A program made the position numbers and the translations under genes. Below, in pieces: positions 1-10,755 of a DNA stretch of 64,000 nucleotides. This stretch comes from Serpula lacrymans var. lacrymans S7.9 (taxonomy: Eukaryota > Basidiomycota > Agaricomycetes > Boletales > Serpulaceae): NCBI RefSeq assembly GCF_000218685.1, contig NW_006763300.1, positions 1,661,932-1,725,931 of the forward strand. The letters run 5' to 3'. Numbering within the stretch: position 1 is the stretch's first letter; every line of letters begins with the position of its first letter. Below the pieces are notes generated by a model. The model did no database searches, was not told the DNA's origin, and saw only the letters and a program-made list of their open reading frames with translations.

Positions 1-1750
1 GGTGAATTGTTGCTCATTCTCTTGCTTGTGGGAATTCCCAACGGCATGCTGCCTGTATCTGTTAATGTATTCCGACACATTCGGGGATCATGGAAAGTCA
101 AACCCAGAAATCGATTGGCCTTGGTTCTGTCGCCGAGGGATCGAGGAATATAGGACGATGGGTGGCTATGAGCACTAACTGCTAATTGTAGCACAAGGTA
201 GGTTTGAGAATGACAATGTGATGAGGTGACAAAGTTCCCAGTGATAGCAGGCTCCCGACGCACAGACTGTAGTGCTCAGAAAGATTCTAATCAAAAGGGA
301 TGATAATCACTTTCAAAAAAAAAAGTGACAAGTGATGATGACAGCAGTTAACAGTGGTAGCAGTGGGAAGTATTGTGACCACACTGGATCACAAGTAGCA
401 GAGTAGTGAACTTGAGATTTAGAGAAAAAGTCTGGATTTGAGTTCTTGTTTTTTTACAAGGTAAAATACAGGGGTTTATATAGTAAAAGAAAAGTAGGCT
501 ATGCACAGTATAGCTGTGCAAAAAGAATGAACAAGAACATGAAGGAAGGAATGTATGCTGATAAATCCTGTGTAGGTAGTACAGGATAAGATTGTCGAGA
601 AAAGGAAAAGAAAGGGATAGAACAATGAATGCTGTGAGCCATGTCACAGGTTTGTACAGCCATAAAGTAAAGTCCAATAGCAAAAAGAGAGCAGGAAAAT
701 CATGATGTCATGGGAAGATGCAGTAAAAAAAGGGCAAGGCAAAACACTATCAGTATCAACACAGTTCCTTTATTGTCAGTCAGGCATTCTAAAAAAATAT
801 GTGTCCATAAAATGATTCAAAAATCAAAAATAATCGCACTGTAAATAAATGTTCTGCTGAAAAAAAAGAAACTGGAGCCACCGGTCCACCACCTAGTCCA
901 AATCCGACAGTTCCATGGCCTTACCAATGGACTGGTTGTGTTGGACCACCTGGTCAAATGAGGGAGGGAGAGGAGTAGTCCCAATTTGGAAGAAGTGAGT
1001 CCCAGGCAGCATGTGGTAGATGTAGCTGTAGCAAAGACAATGGATGAAAGATAAGTGTACCCAAGTGAATGGGACAGCAATGAACATGGGCAACGCAAGG
1101 GGATAAACCTTCTCCAGCTCAAAAACTACCCACCCACGCTCCAACCAGGCAAGACGAGCGGCCAATGTTTTGATAGTATATGATGGCAGATTGACGTCAT
1201 GAAGATGGACCTGTTGCCCTATTTGGACTGGCTGCCAGGGCTTTGCTGATATCAGCAGTGGCACGTGGTAGTTGACGGATTGGCAATGGAAGCGGATAGG
1301 AAGTGGTGACATCAGAAATGGTGGGGAAGCAAAGAAGATGAGGAGGAGGAGGAGGGTGGAGGTGACAAGGAGGTGAACTAAAATAGGGATTCAGAAACAA
1401 CCGTCAGGTGAGAATAAAAACGAGAGTAAGGGACCCATGGTGGGGCTAGGCAAAGGAAGGGAAGTGAAGGAAACGACAAAAGTGAGGGCGCAATGCAATA
1501 TGTAGCCAGTGGCGATACAAAAAATTTGCCGAAATGCCAAAACGCAGAAAGTACCAAATGGAAAAGCAAAGGTGAGTGTGACTGGATTGCCTAATAGAGG
1601 TGGTGCTGATCAGCCACAAGTTTGAAAAAGGCAATATTAATTACTATTCCACGTGGCACTGTGCCTGTGTGGCACAAAGGCGAGTCTTTTTGAATATTCG
1701 CTTCGTTATTGACACCTGTCCATGCTACCAATCAACTTTGGTGCATGACA
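1..1750 (+). mobile_element. Family C repeat, long form, 5' end outside the window
   Basis: From about position 165 this stretch aligns with the complete family C copy at 20268-22064, and it ends in the same GGTGCATGACA terminus at 1750. Positions 1-165 are diverged but keep the same landmarks. The complete copy begins TGTC, ends GACA and has a 4-bp target duplication, so this is an LTR-like or TIR-like element whose left end lies before position 1. Antisense reading frames at 893-1312 and around 1378-1634 correspond to the 209-aa antisense ORF of the other copy but are broken here. It interrupts a gag fragment on its right side. Confidence 0.75.
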
Positions 1751-2056
1751 CCGTCTTTCTTCTCTTCCATTGTCTCGGCCTTCTTCTCCGAAGCACCCTC
1801 TCCTCGGTACCGACCATTGGGTCCCCGGTTTCCGGAACCGGAGCTGCCGCTGGCCATACCCTTCATCATCCGCTCATTTTCTGCTTGATCTCGCCATAAT
1901 TGATCATTGGTGATGATCCTTGTTTTCCACTCAGTATATGTTTTCAGAATGTTTCCTGAGTAGATGATTTGTTTTATCAACAGGGCGTTGATATTGTTTC
2001 TGATTAACGTGTTCAGGAATTGTTCATTCCCTTTCATGTTGTATCCTGCGCGTCGT
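1751..2056 (-). pseudogene. Ty3-type gag fragment
   Basis: The minus-strand frame at 1732-2037 encodes a piece with the look of a basidiomycete Ty3 Gag C-terminal region: a Y-x-EWK block followed by a basic and Gly/Ser-rich stretch. No zinc knuckle is visible. The fragment is bounded on one side by the family C terminus (1750) and on the other by a family A LTR (2057), so it is a scrap of an older element. Family assignment is inferred from local sequence character only. Confidence 0.5.
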
Positions 2057-2754
2057 TGTAAGGACCACTTTATTATTTTCTTATCTTCGCTATGTCTTGG
2101 TTCTTGAACACTTTTCCAATTACACCTCTGGCTCTAGGGCTAGAGGTATCATTTGCCATTTTTACTTCTCATAGCCCTCACAGGCTTTCTTAACCATCAC
2201 TACCATTTTATATCACAGATCAGAGACTGGATATTGCTCCCAGCCAGCCAGCACACTGAGTAGGGACTGGTAGTAGGCATCTCGCCAACCAGCTCCAAGC
2301 CCCAGTAAAGCCTGGATATACTAATAAACACTTTGTTCAGGATTGTACCTCATCATGAGGATACGGTTCCTGAACACGCGTAACAAACCTCTATTATTAG
2401 TACAAATCTCTCACCGCTGATTAATCAAGATAAAAGTTGTACAATAGTTGTTCTCTCTTTTTCTTATTGGCCAATTGATTCCTCAGACCACTTTTCATAT
2501 ATTCTCCTTTCAGTCTGAGGAATGAACAGTTCATTATATAAAGCCTTACCTATTCATGTATGACTCCTTAGTTTTCTATTACTGAATTTACCCGCTTTAC
2601 TCCTCAACGAAAACCTTTGAAGCTTACCTCTCGAAGTCCTCTACTCGCTATATTTACTAGCATCTGTCGACCTCAAGCTCATTGAACCCCTTACTCCCTG
2701 CAAGTGCAGAAGGAGACAGGTTTTGTTTTTGTTATAGTTTATTGTTGCCTCACA
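2057..2754 (+). mobile_element. Family A LTR, solo-like
   Basis: Starts TGTAAGGA and ends GTTGCCTCACA, the same terminal form as the 3' LTR of the complete Ty3 element at 27132-27759. It shares the order of landmarks: CT-rich 5' third, a duplicated SCTCAGACCACTTT-like block, a TATATAAAG promoter-like stretch, then a TTATAG-rich end. I see no matching 5-bp target duplication (left flank GTCGT, right flank AGAAG), so one side has probably been rearranged. Its right border cuts into sequence downstream of the DUF6698 gene. Confidence 0.7.
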
Positions 2755-2926
2755 AGAAGGGCCTGGTCCGTTTTCACATATAGTAGACAGCTTCTCTGCA
2801 GTTCTCTTTCTAGGGATAACCTTGGAGGGCCCGCATTCATATTTGTCCATGCAGGCTGGTTCTCCTAAGTCGTCAGAGAAACCTCGGGCAGGTGAGCTGG
2901 GTGGTGGTGTGAGAGCTGAACCAACT

Positions 2927-4928
2927 AGCCTAGGGGTATTCCTGGACTCGCCAGCGGGATATATGGTGTTGAACTGGAGGTAAGCGACCTAGATTTTGAT
3001 GATGGTGTAGCTTTGAGCTCTCCAGCAGGCTGTGCAGGATTGGCAACCGTGGCTATGTCAGAGTTGGCTGTCCTTCGGGCAGCCCTTTGGGTCATGAATT
3101 GAGCAATGTCATTGTCACTTTCTGACTGGTTGTCGTTGATTCCAGTGTTTGAGTAGCTGAAAACATTCCTAGGTAGAACTCAATAGGATATCAATAAATC
3201 AGGTAAAACAGGATAAAGTGTTACAGATCAAAGAATGTCAATACATCCTTAGCCCATGGATCAGTCGGGTCCTCTAACAATGTATTAATTCGGTCGTAGA
3301 AGTCCTTGTAGTTGAAATGCTCGTCCATGCCATCAGAAGGCCATGATTCTTGACTTATTAATGCATGCTAACCCTGTGGTAGTGATTTGTTAGTATATAG
3401 CATGCAGCGTTGATAATTTACTTGTATGATTGCATAAGAGATTGTCTTGGGTGTCGCACATGACAAGCCATGTATTTTTGCATTATGGGCTCGTGTGCTT
3501 CTACTTGTCTTGGAGGTTTGATCCTTGAGTGCCGTCCCAGGCCCTGTAAAGATATGCCTATAAACCTATACAAAAATGGTAGTCAGAATGCGGGAAAATC
3601 AATATAAACACTATACTTACTCGCGGAACATAATAGCCTTTAAGCAACCCTTCATGAATAGCATTTGGGTTGTACTGTTCAGCGGGTTCAAACCCTATAT
3701 ACATGAATGCAGGGAGCTTGCTGGCTGTAACTCTGATGCGTCCATCAAGCAGTTTGATGAGTGTTCTAAAAAATACCATGAAAAATAGAGCCAAATCAAG
3801 CATGAAATACTTACTCATCTTGGTTGCCATAATATTCCTTTGCATGCTTTGCAGGACAAAGCAACAACACAAGCTGTGGGTGGGCAAATCCGAGCCCACT
3901 ATGATCTTTTTTGCTTCCAGTCAGAATTGGTGGGTTGAGACTCATAGTGGATGGGTCTGGTGGCACATATTTTGGTATATCTTTTCTGAGGCGGCTGCTG
4001 TCATCTGCACGTGTACTCCTCATGATTGTATGCATCTATGAAATTGTGTTAATGCAGGTGCATACAAGGTTGGCAAGGAATCACTCATCTTTTTAAGAAT
4101 AAAATCAAGTTTATTCTTGTTTTTCCTATGCAGCATTTTTTTGAACTCTGGCACGAAGTCAACAATCTTGTCGAAGTTTGAAACAGCATGTTGTTTGTCA
4201 TCCTCGGACCTAAGTGTATGGATGTATGCGTAACCATGAGATGAAAAAATGAAAAAGCTCACATATTGCCAAGCACACTCTGCCAAATCGCAGCTTGATC
4301 CTGTACATGCTTGTTCTGTGGCTGTTTTGAGCCCGCTGTGTCTTTTAACCTAAGTATATGCATATATATCAGACCAAATATGCAAGCAACACACAGAAAC
4401 TCTATACTAACCTTTGCTGATCCTCTTTGTCTATGCTCTTGAGGATCATGGCAATACAAAAGTCTGATGTGATGTTGCAGTATAGGTCAATACCTCGAGG
4501 AATCCATCGAGCCGCATTCCAAAATGGGTCTAATGACTTGTCATCACTTGGATCATATGGCTCCTCTCTGTATGGTGGTAATTGCAAGTCAGTCTTATAC
4601 TACTTTGGGGTATATCAACTCACTTGATCTTTTTTTTCTCTTTCGGCTTTCTTTGCTTCCCATCCTGGAATGTTTTGGATGTTCCTTTTTTGGAAGACTT
4701 GTGCTTTACATCAATGAAATCTGGATTTTATGGTAAGGTTTTATAAGGCCATACACTGAACATATTTTTGGTGTAATGCCTTGTCATATCATTGTAATGT
4801 GATTATCAAGTCTTATAATTTTCTCACCAGAGATTAAAATGTGTAAAATGGAAACACAAGAAATCCACAATTCCCTGATGTAGGTCTAAGGCAGAGTCAT
4901 CTTCTGTATCACTGGGGCTACTATTCAT
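2927..4928 (-). CDS. DUF6698-family protein, multi-exon
   Basis: The family is a fungus-specific group of unknown function common in Agaricomycetes. I chose the ATG at 4928 because it opens an acidic N-terminus (MNSSPSDTEDDSALDL) that then splices. Downstream minus-strand exons give, in order, a basic linker (about 4625-4740), a YDPSDD...FWNAARWIPRGI block (4402-4587), a helical middle part (4140-4459), the diagnostic KKDHSGLGFAHPQL-LLCPAKHA block (about 3811-3935), an IRVTASKLPAFMYIG block (about 3665-3740), and a tail with GLLKGYYVPRV, RIFTGPGTAL and HGLSCATPKTISYA (3420-3640). A Ser-rich C-terminus ends with TAG near 2927. Coding-like sequence continues in another frame to the LTR at 2755, so the true C-terminus may be lost. 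It is divergently transcribed from the Plavaka transposase 200 bp away, suggesting both belong to one element. Exon borders are approximate. Confidence 0.7.
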
Positions 4929-5135
4929 TGCTGTGTGGATATGTTTCAGTATTGCAACACGATAAGATAGCAAAACAGAGATATGAAAACGATTGTGGTG
5001 TCTTTTGGGTTTGCAACTGCGGGGATTAACCACAATATCAGCAATTTACCGGCAACTTGGTAGACAGTACAACTGCCAGTGACAGTTATGGCCTAGGATC
5101 AGAGCTATTGTCTGATATATTTTTTTTTTCAAACC

Positions 5136-8117
5136 ATGCCTTCATTTTGCTTTGGCTGTGGCAAGTCATTCAAAACCAACAAACTGTTAAACTTACACAC
5201 AGGACAATGTGCCGAGTCTCAATATGTCCTGGGTGATATTTTAGATCACAATACCAAGCGCTCACGGGATGAAGATGAAGAGAGGGAAATGCTAAGAAAA
5301 GAAAGGAAGAGGTTGAAGTGAGCTGAAGAATTTGAAGAGATCATTTCAGATAGTCTAGTACTCAATCACCATGCTGTCCAAGAGGTATGTTATTAATTGT
5401 GTTTTCTTGTGTTGCTACCTTTCTCACTAATTGTATGTTATCTAGCAAAGTGATATTCAAGTTCAAGGGCAGCCTGATAGCTCACAACCTGAAGAATATT
5501 TGCAGCTCCAGACTATACACACAACTCGTTCAGGCAGACCAGTTCGCTTACCAAGACGATATGTTGATTTTTTACCACCAACCGTCACTTGAAGAAGACA
5601 AGACACTCAAACCAACAATATGCACCCCTCTCCTCACACATCTGAACACCAAATTCCACATTCCCAAAGTCCCCAATGTCTTAGATCTAGCGAGGACGTG
5701 GATGAAATTCCCTCAGAGAATATTGAGACAAAACCAGATTCATTGGGTCTGTATTGTATATACTTGGGTTAGCCATCTTCAACCCCCGAAAGTGGCATGT
5801 CACTGGACGCTATATGTGATGCTCCGAACCTCAAAGCAGACATGACGGAACAAGCTGTGCTGCCTCAGCAAAGGGTCTTTGGTCTGTCGCCATCAGAAGT
5901 TCCACCAGAGCACCTTTTCTCACCATTCACAAATCCTAGCTGTGGCATTCTCATGGCATGGCAATACACAGGGACATCAACAAAATCAGCAGCGGAGCTT
6001 ACACGGCTAGCAGCCTGTCTTCGTGATCCTCTATTTGATCCTAGTGACCTTGATGGTTTCAACCCCACACGTGAACATAAACTCCTTGACAAATATCTGC
6101 AGGACCGAGAAAATCCCTTTTGTGAAGAAAATGGCTGGCAAAAATCAGTGGTCAAAATTCGCTTCCCAAAAGAAAAGAAAAAATGGGCTCAAGAAGATGA
6201 TGCGCCAGAACTTGAAATACCAGGTGTTCATCACCGCTCACTTGTTGACATAATCTCAGGTGTTTTTGAGGACGAGGTTTTCAAAACTTACCACACAACA
6301 CCCTTTCATCAATACTGGAAACCATCAGATGATTCAGATCACACCGTTAGACTCTATTCTGAAGCTTATTCATCAGATGCATATATTGATGCTTACAATG
6401 AAGTCAACAATCTACCACGAGAGCCTGGGGACGAACTTGAACACACAGTTGCCTCGCTCATGTTGTGGTCTGACTTCACACATCTTGCAAATTTTGGTAA
6501 TGCAAGTATATGGCCGTTCTATATGTTACTTGGTAATCAGTCCAAGTACACTCGAGGCAAACCCACATCTATGGCATGCCACCATCTGGCTTATATCCCT
6601 ACAGTATGTGAAATTTATGTTGTCTAGTTCTCGTACTGAAAAATTATGCCTTAGCTGCCGGATGACATTCAAGAAGTCTATGTCTCCCTTTTTGGTGAAG
6701 CTGCAACATCTGCAGTACTTACACACTGCAAACGAGAGTTAATGCATGCCATATGGGAGCTTCTGATGGACAAGAAGTTCATGCATGCTTATAGGCATGG
6801 TATTATTATCTGCTGTGGTGACAGAATCACACGGCAAGTTTTTCCTCGATTTTTTACATATCTGGCAGACTATCCAGAAAAGTAAGCTCTCTTTGTTTCT
6901 ACCTATGCTTGACTAATATGGTCCTCAGGATACTACTTGCAAGCATCAAATTTCTAGGCAATTGCCCATGCCCACGTTGCTATGTCAGAAAATCAGAAGT
7001 TCACAAAATGGGTAAAAAAAAGGATATGACTTGCCGTCGCAAGTCAAGAGTAGATGACAACATGCGCCGCAACAAGGTCAATCTGGCACGGGAGCTTATC
7101 TTCCAGCATGGCATTCCCATAAATAGTGAAAGAATAGAATCAGTGCTGGGTGAACATTCTGTGGTTCCAACTCGAGTAAGTATTTTTTACTTTTACTCTC
7201 ATGATAACTGAATGTTGTTTTTTAAGAATGCTTTCTCAGAGCGTCTCTATGAATTTGGGGTTAATTTTTTTGACCTCTTTGTAGTTGATCTCTTACATGA
7301 GTTTGAACTTGGGGTCTGGAAGGCCATTTTTACTCATTTAATGCGGATATTATATGCAAAAGGTGGTGATGCAATCCAGGAGCTCAACAAGCGGTATATA
7401 TTTCCCATTGTTGTGATTTTTCTGACTAATTGTATGAAAAAGATACTGTTTAGTCCCAACATTTGGTAGAGGCACTATCCGACGTTTTCACAAGAATGCA
7501 TCAGCTATGAAGAAGCTTGCAGCTAGAGATTTCGAAGATTTACTCCAGGTGGGGCCTCCATCAGGTGTTTGATGCTTGCATTAATTACTTTATATCAGTG
7601 TGCAATGCCGGTATTCCAAGGTCTACTGTCTGGGAGCCACAACACAATCATTCTCGACCTCATATTTGCCCTTGAAACTTGGCATGCATATGCAAAGCTT
7701 CGTCTGCATACTGATGACACTCTCAAGTTTTTTGACAATGCAACTATAACACTCAGCCAGGCTGTGCGCAAGTTCTTGAAAACCACTTGTGAGTTGTATG
7801 ACACAACTGAACTCCCTCAAGAGAAGGCTGCACATGGGAGATGAACTGCTGCTCTTGCTTCCAAGATGGCCAATGCGGGAAGTCAAGGACTTGGCCAAGA
7901 CAATCCAGCGAGAGCGAAGTACACTGGTCCCAAGCGAAAGAAACTCAACCTGACAACATACAAGTACCATGCTCTAGGTGACTACCCAGATACTATACAA
8001 CGATTTGGAACAACAGATAGCTATTCAACACAGCTTATAAGTGTTATTTGCTGTGTTTTACAGAATAGAAACCATTATCAACAGGGTGAACTACAACATC
8101 GACGTGCCAGGTTATAG
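5136..8117 (+). pseudogene. Plavaka-type (CACTA-like) transposase, decayed
   Basis: Starts with a C2H2-like finger (CFGCGKSF...LHTGQC, 5136-5230). A TGA at 5319-5321 stops the frame where the coding sense otherwise continues (RLK*AEEFEE). After an intron near 5385-5443 a TTRSGRPVRLPRRY block follows. The main body (5797-6627) carries the family's FSPFTNPSCGILMAWQ, ENGWQKSVVKI, VPG-like HHRSLVDII and LPREPGDELE...LMLWSDFTHLANFGNASIWP blocks. Later exons carry CPCPRCYVRKSE (6960-6990), VVDLLHEFELGVWKAIF (7280-7340), FGRGTIRRF (7463-7490) and a final KKLNLTTYKYHALGDYPDTI...FGTTDSYSTQ...GELQHRRARL. A second TGA lies at 7842-7844. Introns around 6881-6928 and 7175-7226 have good GT/AG ends. Two in-frame stops make it inactive unless repaired by splicing. 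Confidence 0.85.
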
Positions 8118-8587
8118 AAGATGAGGGAGCACAGGAGTGTTATGGCGAGGACGAGCTTGGAGACGAAGAAGTGTTGGACGTAGAGGGTTTTGCACCACTG
8201 TAGAGTACTCGTTCGCTGTGCCGAGGTATCTTTTCTGCCTTCCTGTATCTTTGTATCCAGCCTTTTCTCCACTTTTCTATCTCGGTTTAATACTGGCAAT
8301 ATAATTGATTACTATGAAAGAACAATAGATACATTACATGATATTTCACCCCCTACAGCTGTGAAGAGACGACCAGCCGGACACTATCCAGACACTCAAT
8401 AGTGCTCGATGATCACTCCATCTCGATTGCAACATCAACGTGGCACTACCTTATTTGGTTGCATCAACGCTATATACGGCAGTACTTAACCGTCACGGCT
8501 CATCACATTTGGGTTCTTTTGCTGATGCTGTTGAAGCTAAGGCACTGCCAGTGATTTCTATCATCTTGTCTTTCTCCGTCTCTGTCA
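8118..8587. other. Intergenic, no gene seen
   Basis: About 470 bases between the end of the transposase and the next gene. I find no convincing coding sequence, terminal inverted repeat or LTR here. It probably contains the right end of the Plavaka element, but I could not pair it with a left end because a family A LTR truncates that side. Confidence 0.4.
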
Positions 8588-10529
8588 ATGGCATTTTTTG
8601 CTACTGGCCGTTTCAGGTCTCCCCCTCAAAGGTCCTACACAGAATACTCTCCTAGAACCTCGAGCAATGATTATGCTACCAGTCAGAGCAACAAAGCTCC
8701 ATTATTTGCTGGTCCACATGTAAAGCCCCGGTCGAACTTGAACGGCGCGGCATTCAATCATTCTTCTAGTTCTCCTTCACCGATAGACAGTAAACTTCAC
8801 ATCACAAAATTGCATCCTCGCAAACTCCTCCAACGCTCTAGCTCTTCGCCCGCCCCGTTGCCACCAACTGTCAGTCCGACCGCTGCTCGCGCGGTTGTGC
8901 CCCAATCTAATCCCCCTGAGTTAGAAGAAACTATCTCCACAACTATTAATTACAGTAAGTTCTCTCTCATGTTGATGGGAGAAAAACAACTAATCTCACT
9001 GTTGTAAAGAGGTCTGCAATGATATTATTGCTGCAATTCTAGGAAAAGCCAAACGAAAAGATAGGCAGGTAACATATCAACTCACGCTTCACTATAGGGA
9101 ACATTGGTTCTGATATATTCAAATGTTATAGGAATTTACCTATGAGTCTGACTTAGATCGCAATTATATCATTGCAGAAATCAATAAAATTGATCATCCA
9201 CCTACCCAGTACGGCTCATTTTTTCATTGTGAATATATCTCATACTCTTTATACCTAGTGTTACCTGCTTTTCAGACTTGAAGAAAATGATAATCACTGT
9301 CCCATCCGATGTCCACGAGGCACCTCTCAACTCTATATCTCATGCACTGTCTAGAGCCATCGATTCCATAGGCCATGACCCGTTTGACGTTCAAGTGTTC
9401 GTAACACCAAATACACAATTCAAAGGACCAACAATATCTGGGTATCCAGATCTACACGTTCGCATCGAAACCCCAATGACGCATAGCGCCCCTCGAACTG
9501 TATGGATCACTGAATGTGGCTTCACACAGTCTCGGAATGACATAATCCGGAAATTCGAGCGGTATATTCGTGACTGTCCTAGTCTTGTTGCTTTGACGTT
9601 AATCGACATACAAGAAGATCGTCCCTTCTCGAATCCACGTAATAATCAACCGATCGCTCATCAACTACGCTCCCAACCCGTGCTATCTTATGAACATTGG
9701 GCGCCTGATACCCCTAGAGAAGATTCGTTCCACCCCATTGTATATTTTGGCCATACCTTCATTTCGGTATCGGGTATCACAGTTTGCACCTGGATTCGTG
9801 GACCTGGTGGTAGGATCTCTCTCGAAGACTTCAGTAAAGAGCTCTATGCTGAAGGCGTAAATACCAATTGATCAGCATATTTTTACTAGCACTGACTATT
9901 CTTGTAGACCTTGCATCCCCGCATGCGGACCAAAGCAATCAATGCCATTCTTCAGAGTGCTCTCAAGTTAGTCAGAGATAGCATTGTTGATGTCATAGTG
10001 ACGAATGATCTCGCTACCGAAGTATGTCAATTTCCACTGCAAACTAGTGGTACCGCTACTGATAAATACCTTGAAGGATAATGCTGAAAGTAATACTGGT
10101 GACAGTAGCAGTGAAGAAAGTAGCGTTGGTGACAGTAACAATGGTGAAAATACCAGCGATCGATCTGAGGGGAGCAGTGGAAGCACCGGTGAAGAAGTCG
10201 TCGAAAGTAACGAGGACGCAGAAGGTAGCGATGACTCGGAAAGTGGCGAAGAAGGTGGCGAAGGTAACGACCTGTCAGAAATTTGCAGCTGGACACCTCC
10301 ATCCCGCGTCATTAGGTGGGAAATTGTCAAGTGTGCTGTCATCAGTGGGATATGGAACACTGCCTATAATCACTACCAAGACTGGCATGAGACTCTACAT
10401 GATCGCTTTCCTCAGGACGACAATTTCAATGCTAGTAAGAAACCCAGACCTTCTGGACCAGATCCTGAGGGGTCGATGGTGAGTGATATGTTCTTCATAA
10501 ATCATTCTTCTGAACTGTTACCCCCCTAG
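8588..10529 (+). CDS. Basidiomycete hypothetical protein with possible PD-(D/E)XK-like core
   Basis: Proposed exons: 8588-8954, about 9011-9068, about 9133-9210, 9276-9856, 9908-about 10020, and an acidic exon ending near 10470-10529. The first exon is Ser/Pro-rich and probably disordered. The 9276-9856 exon is the folded part: GYPDLHVRIE is followed 20 residues later by VWITECGFTQSR, then a helix and LVALTLIDIQED. A PD...ECG arrangement with strand-like flanks resembles a restriction-endonuclease-like core with Gly in place of the usual Lys; this is inference. The last exon is an acidic Glu/Ser/Asp/Gly run followed by WEIVKCAVISGIWNTAYNHY. Start chosen as the first ATG of the open Ser-rich exon. 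I do not recognise a named family. It lies 200 bp upstream of a 5'-truncated MER3 gene on the same strand. Confidence 0.55.
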
Positions 10530-10755
10530 GCCTAGAGAAGTGAAAGATATAGGATGATGCAGCTATGCATCTGACATATGGCTCTTGTTGTCTGTGATTG
10601 TTTTGTATCCTTTTGACATTCCCTTTTCCTTTGCTAACAACTGTACTATTGAATAGTATATCTGGGCCGTTTTTATGCTGGTTCATTTCTACGTTTTCAT
10701 GTTCCCTCGTTTACATGTTTTACTGGATAAATTCGGTTGTATCAATATTTCCAGG

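Noticed and set aside
348..683. Antisense ORF in the family C repeat (also 20683-21051)
   Set aside because: Hydrophobic, low-complexity translation that changes length and frame between the two copies; most likely chance.
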